This document shows positions 5,174 through 5,533 of a DNA stretch of 5,533 nucleotides, one piece after another. The DNA is taken from contig JANKMV010000159.1 of the NCBI GenBank assembly GCA_024650095.1, forward strand, positions 1-5,533. Direction: 5' to 3'. Origin of the DNA: Bacillota bacterium. Its GTDB lineage: Bacteria > Bacillota > Dethiobacteria > Dethiobacterales > Dethiobacteraceae. Each line of letters begins with the position of its first letter. Positions within the stretch are counted from its first letter, which is position 1. Made by a program: the position numbers and the translations under genes. The notes under the pieces were generated by a model, which made no database searches, had not been told where the DNA came from, and was given only the letters and a program-made list of their open reading frames with translations.

Positions 5174-5533
5174 ATGGTACTTACAAAAAAGCCGATCAGC
5201 AAAGCCTTAAAAACCTTTTATGGTATAGGAGATATGGGATTTTCACTTATGACCAGCGTGGAACTCTTTTTCTTCGTATTTTTCCTAACTAACGTTGCGC
5301 AGTTTTCTCTCGCTATGGTTGCTGTCATTGGCTCTGTTACAAGCATCGTTGATGCAATTTTATCTCCATTCTATGGAGCTATTATTAGTGGGACTAAACC
5401 GTTAAGATGGGGGCGCAACCGCTCTTGGTTACTTATCGCACCCCCACTTGTTGTGGTATTGTTCATGTTCCAGTTTACGCGCATTGGTCCTACAGAATTA
5501 ATATCAGCAGTGATCGTAAGCCTTGGCTTCATC
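5174..5533 (+). CDS. GPH-family (MelB-like) cation symporter, N-terminal part
   Basis: The first 120 residues of a membrane transporter are present; the frame is open to the window edge and the family is usually about 450 residues. The start ATG has GGAGG (5161-5165) 8 bases upstream. The family pattern is clear when compared with MelB from memory: YGIGDMG (16-22) near the N-terminus, a first hydrophobic segment about 23-40, a second about 47-72 containing SIVDAILSPFYGAI (57-70), and the cytoplasmic loop motif RWGRNRSW (78-85), followed by hydrophobic segments from 86 on. D60 matches MelB D55 of the cation site, but MelB D59 is replaced by S64. The position beside corrinoid genes suggests uptake of a methylated or glycosidic substrate, which is inference. 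Confidence 0.85.
   Translation, partial: MVLTKKPISKALKTFYGIGDMGFSLMTSVELFFFVFFLTNVAQFSLAMVAVIGSVTSIVDAILSPFYGAIISGTKPLRWGRNRSWLLIAPPLVVVLFMFQFTRIGPTELISAVIVSLGFI

Noticed and set aside
1..5533. tRNA, rRNA or CRISPR array
   Set aside because: No cloverleaf or rRNA-like segment and no regularly spaced direct repeats were seen.

Overview
The window looks like chromosomal DNA from a strictly anaerobic, AT-rich member of the Firmicutes, such as an acetogen or a relative with corrinoid-dependent methyl transfer (Sporomusa, Acetobacterium and Desulfitobacterium are the kinds of genera that carry such loci). This rests on strong AGGAGG-type ribosome binding sites, sigma-A-type promoters, TTG starts, and four genes of a corrinoid methyltransferase system. 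The genus is inference.

Layout along the + strand: (1) 1-146, promoter and leader of a rightward gene. (2) 147-1517 (+), a uroporphyrinogen-decarboxylase-family methyltransferase, the likely MT-I. (3) 1531-1689, a dense run of inverted repeats between convergent genes, ending in a perfect 42-bp palindrome. (4) 1697-1894 (-), a cold-shock protein with a TTG start. (5) 2082-2708 (-), corrinoid protein copy 1, also TTG start. (6) 2804-3610 (-), a pterin-domain methyltetrahydrofolate:corrinoid methyltransferase, the likely MT-II. (7) 3611-4127, no gene: a near-consensus promoter, a structured leader of about 280 nt for the MT-II/corrinoid operon, and a 36-nt hairpin behind the next gene. (8) 4128-4754 (-), corrinoid protein copy 2, 198 of 208 residues identical to copy 1. 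(9) 4755-5173, a divergent intergenic region with promoters for both flanking genes and operator-like inverted repeats. (10) 5174-5533 (+), the first 120 residues of a GPH-family (MelB-like) transporter cut by the window edge.

Proposed logic: the transporter may import a methylated substrate. MT-I would move its methyl group to the cobalt of a corrinoid protein (copy 1 or 2), and MT-II would pass it to tetrahydrofolate for the Wood-Ljungdahl pathway. This is the architecture of anaerobic O-demethylase-type systems. The substrate cannot be read from the sequence, and no gene for a corrinoid-reactivating ATPase is present here. The unusual points are two almost identical corrinoid proteins under separate promoters on either side of a single MT-II, the long structured leader, and the operator-like repeat at the copy 2 promoter.
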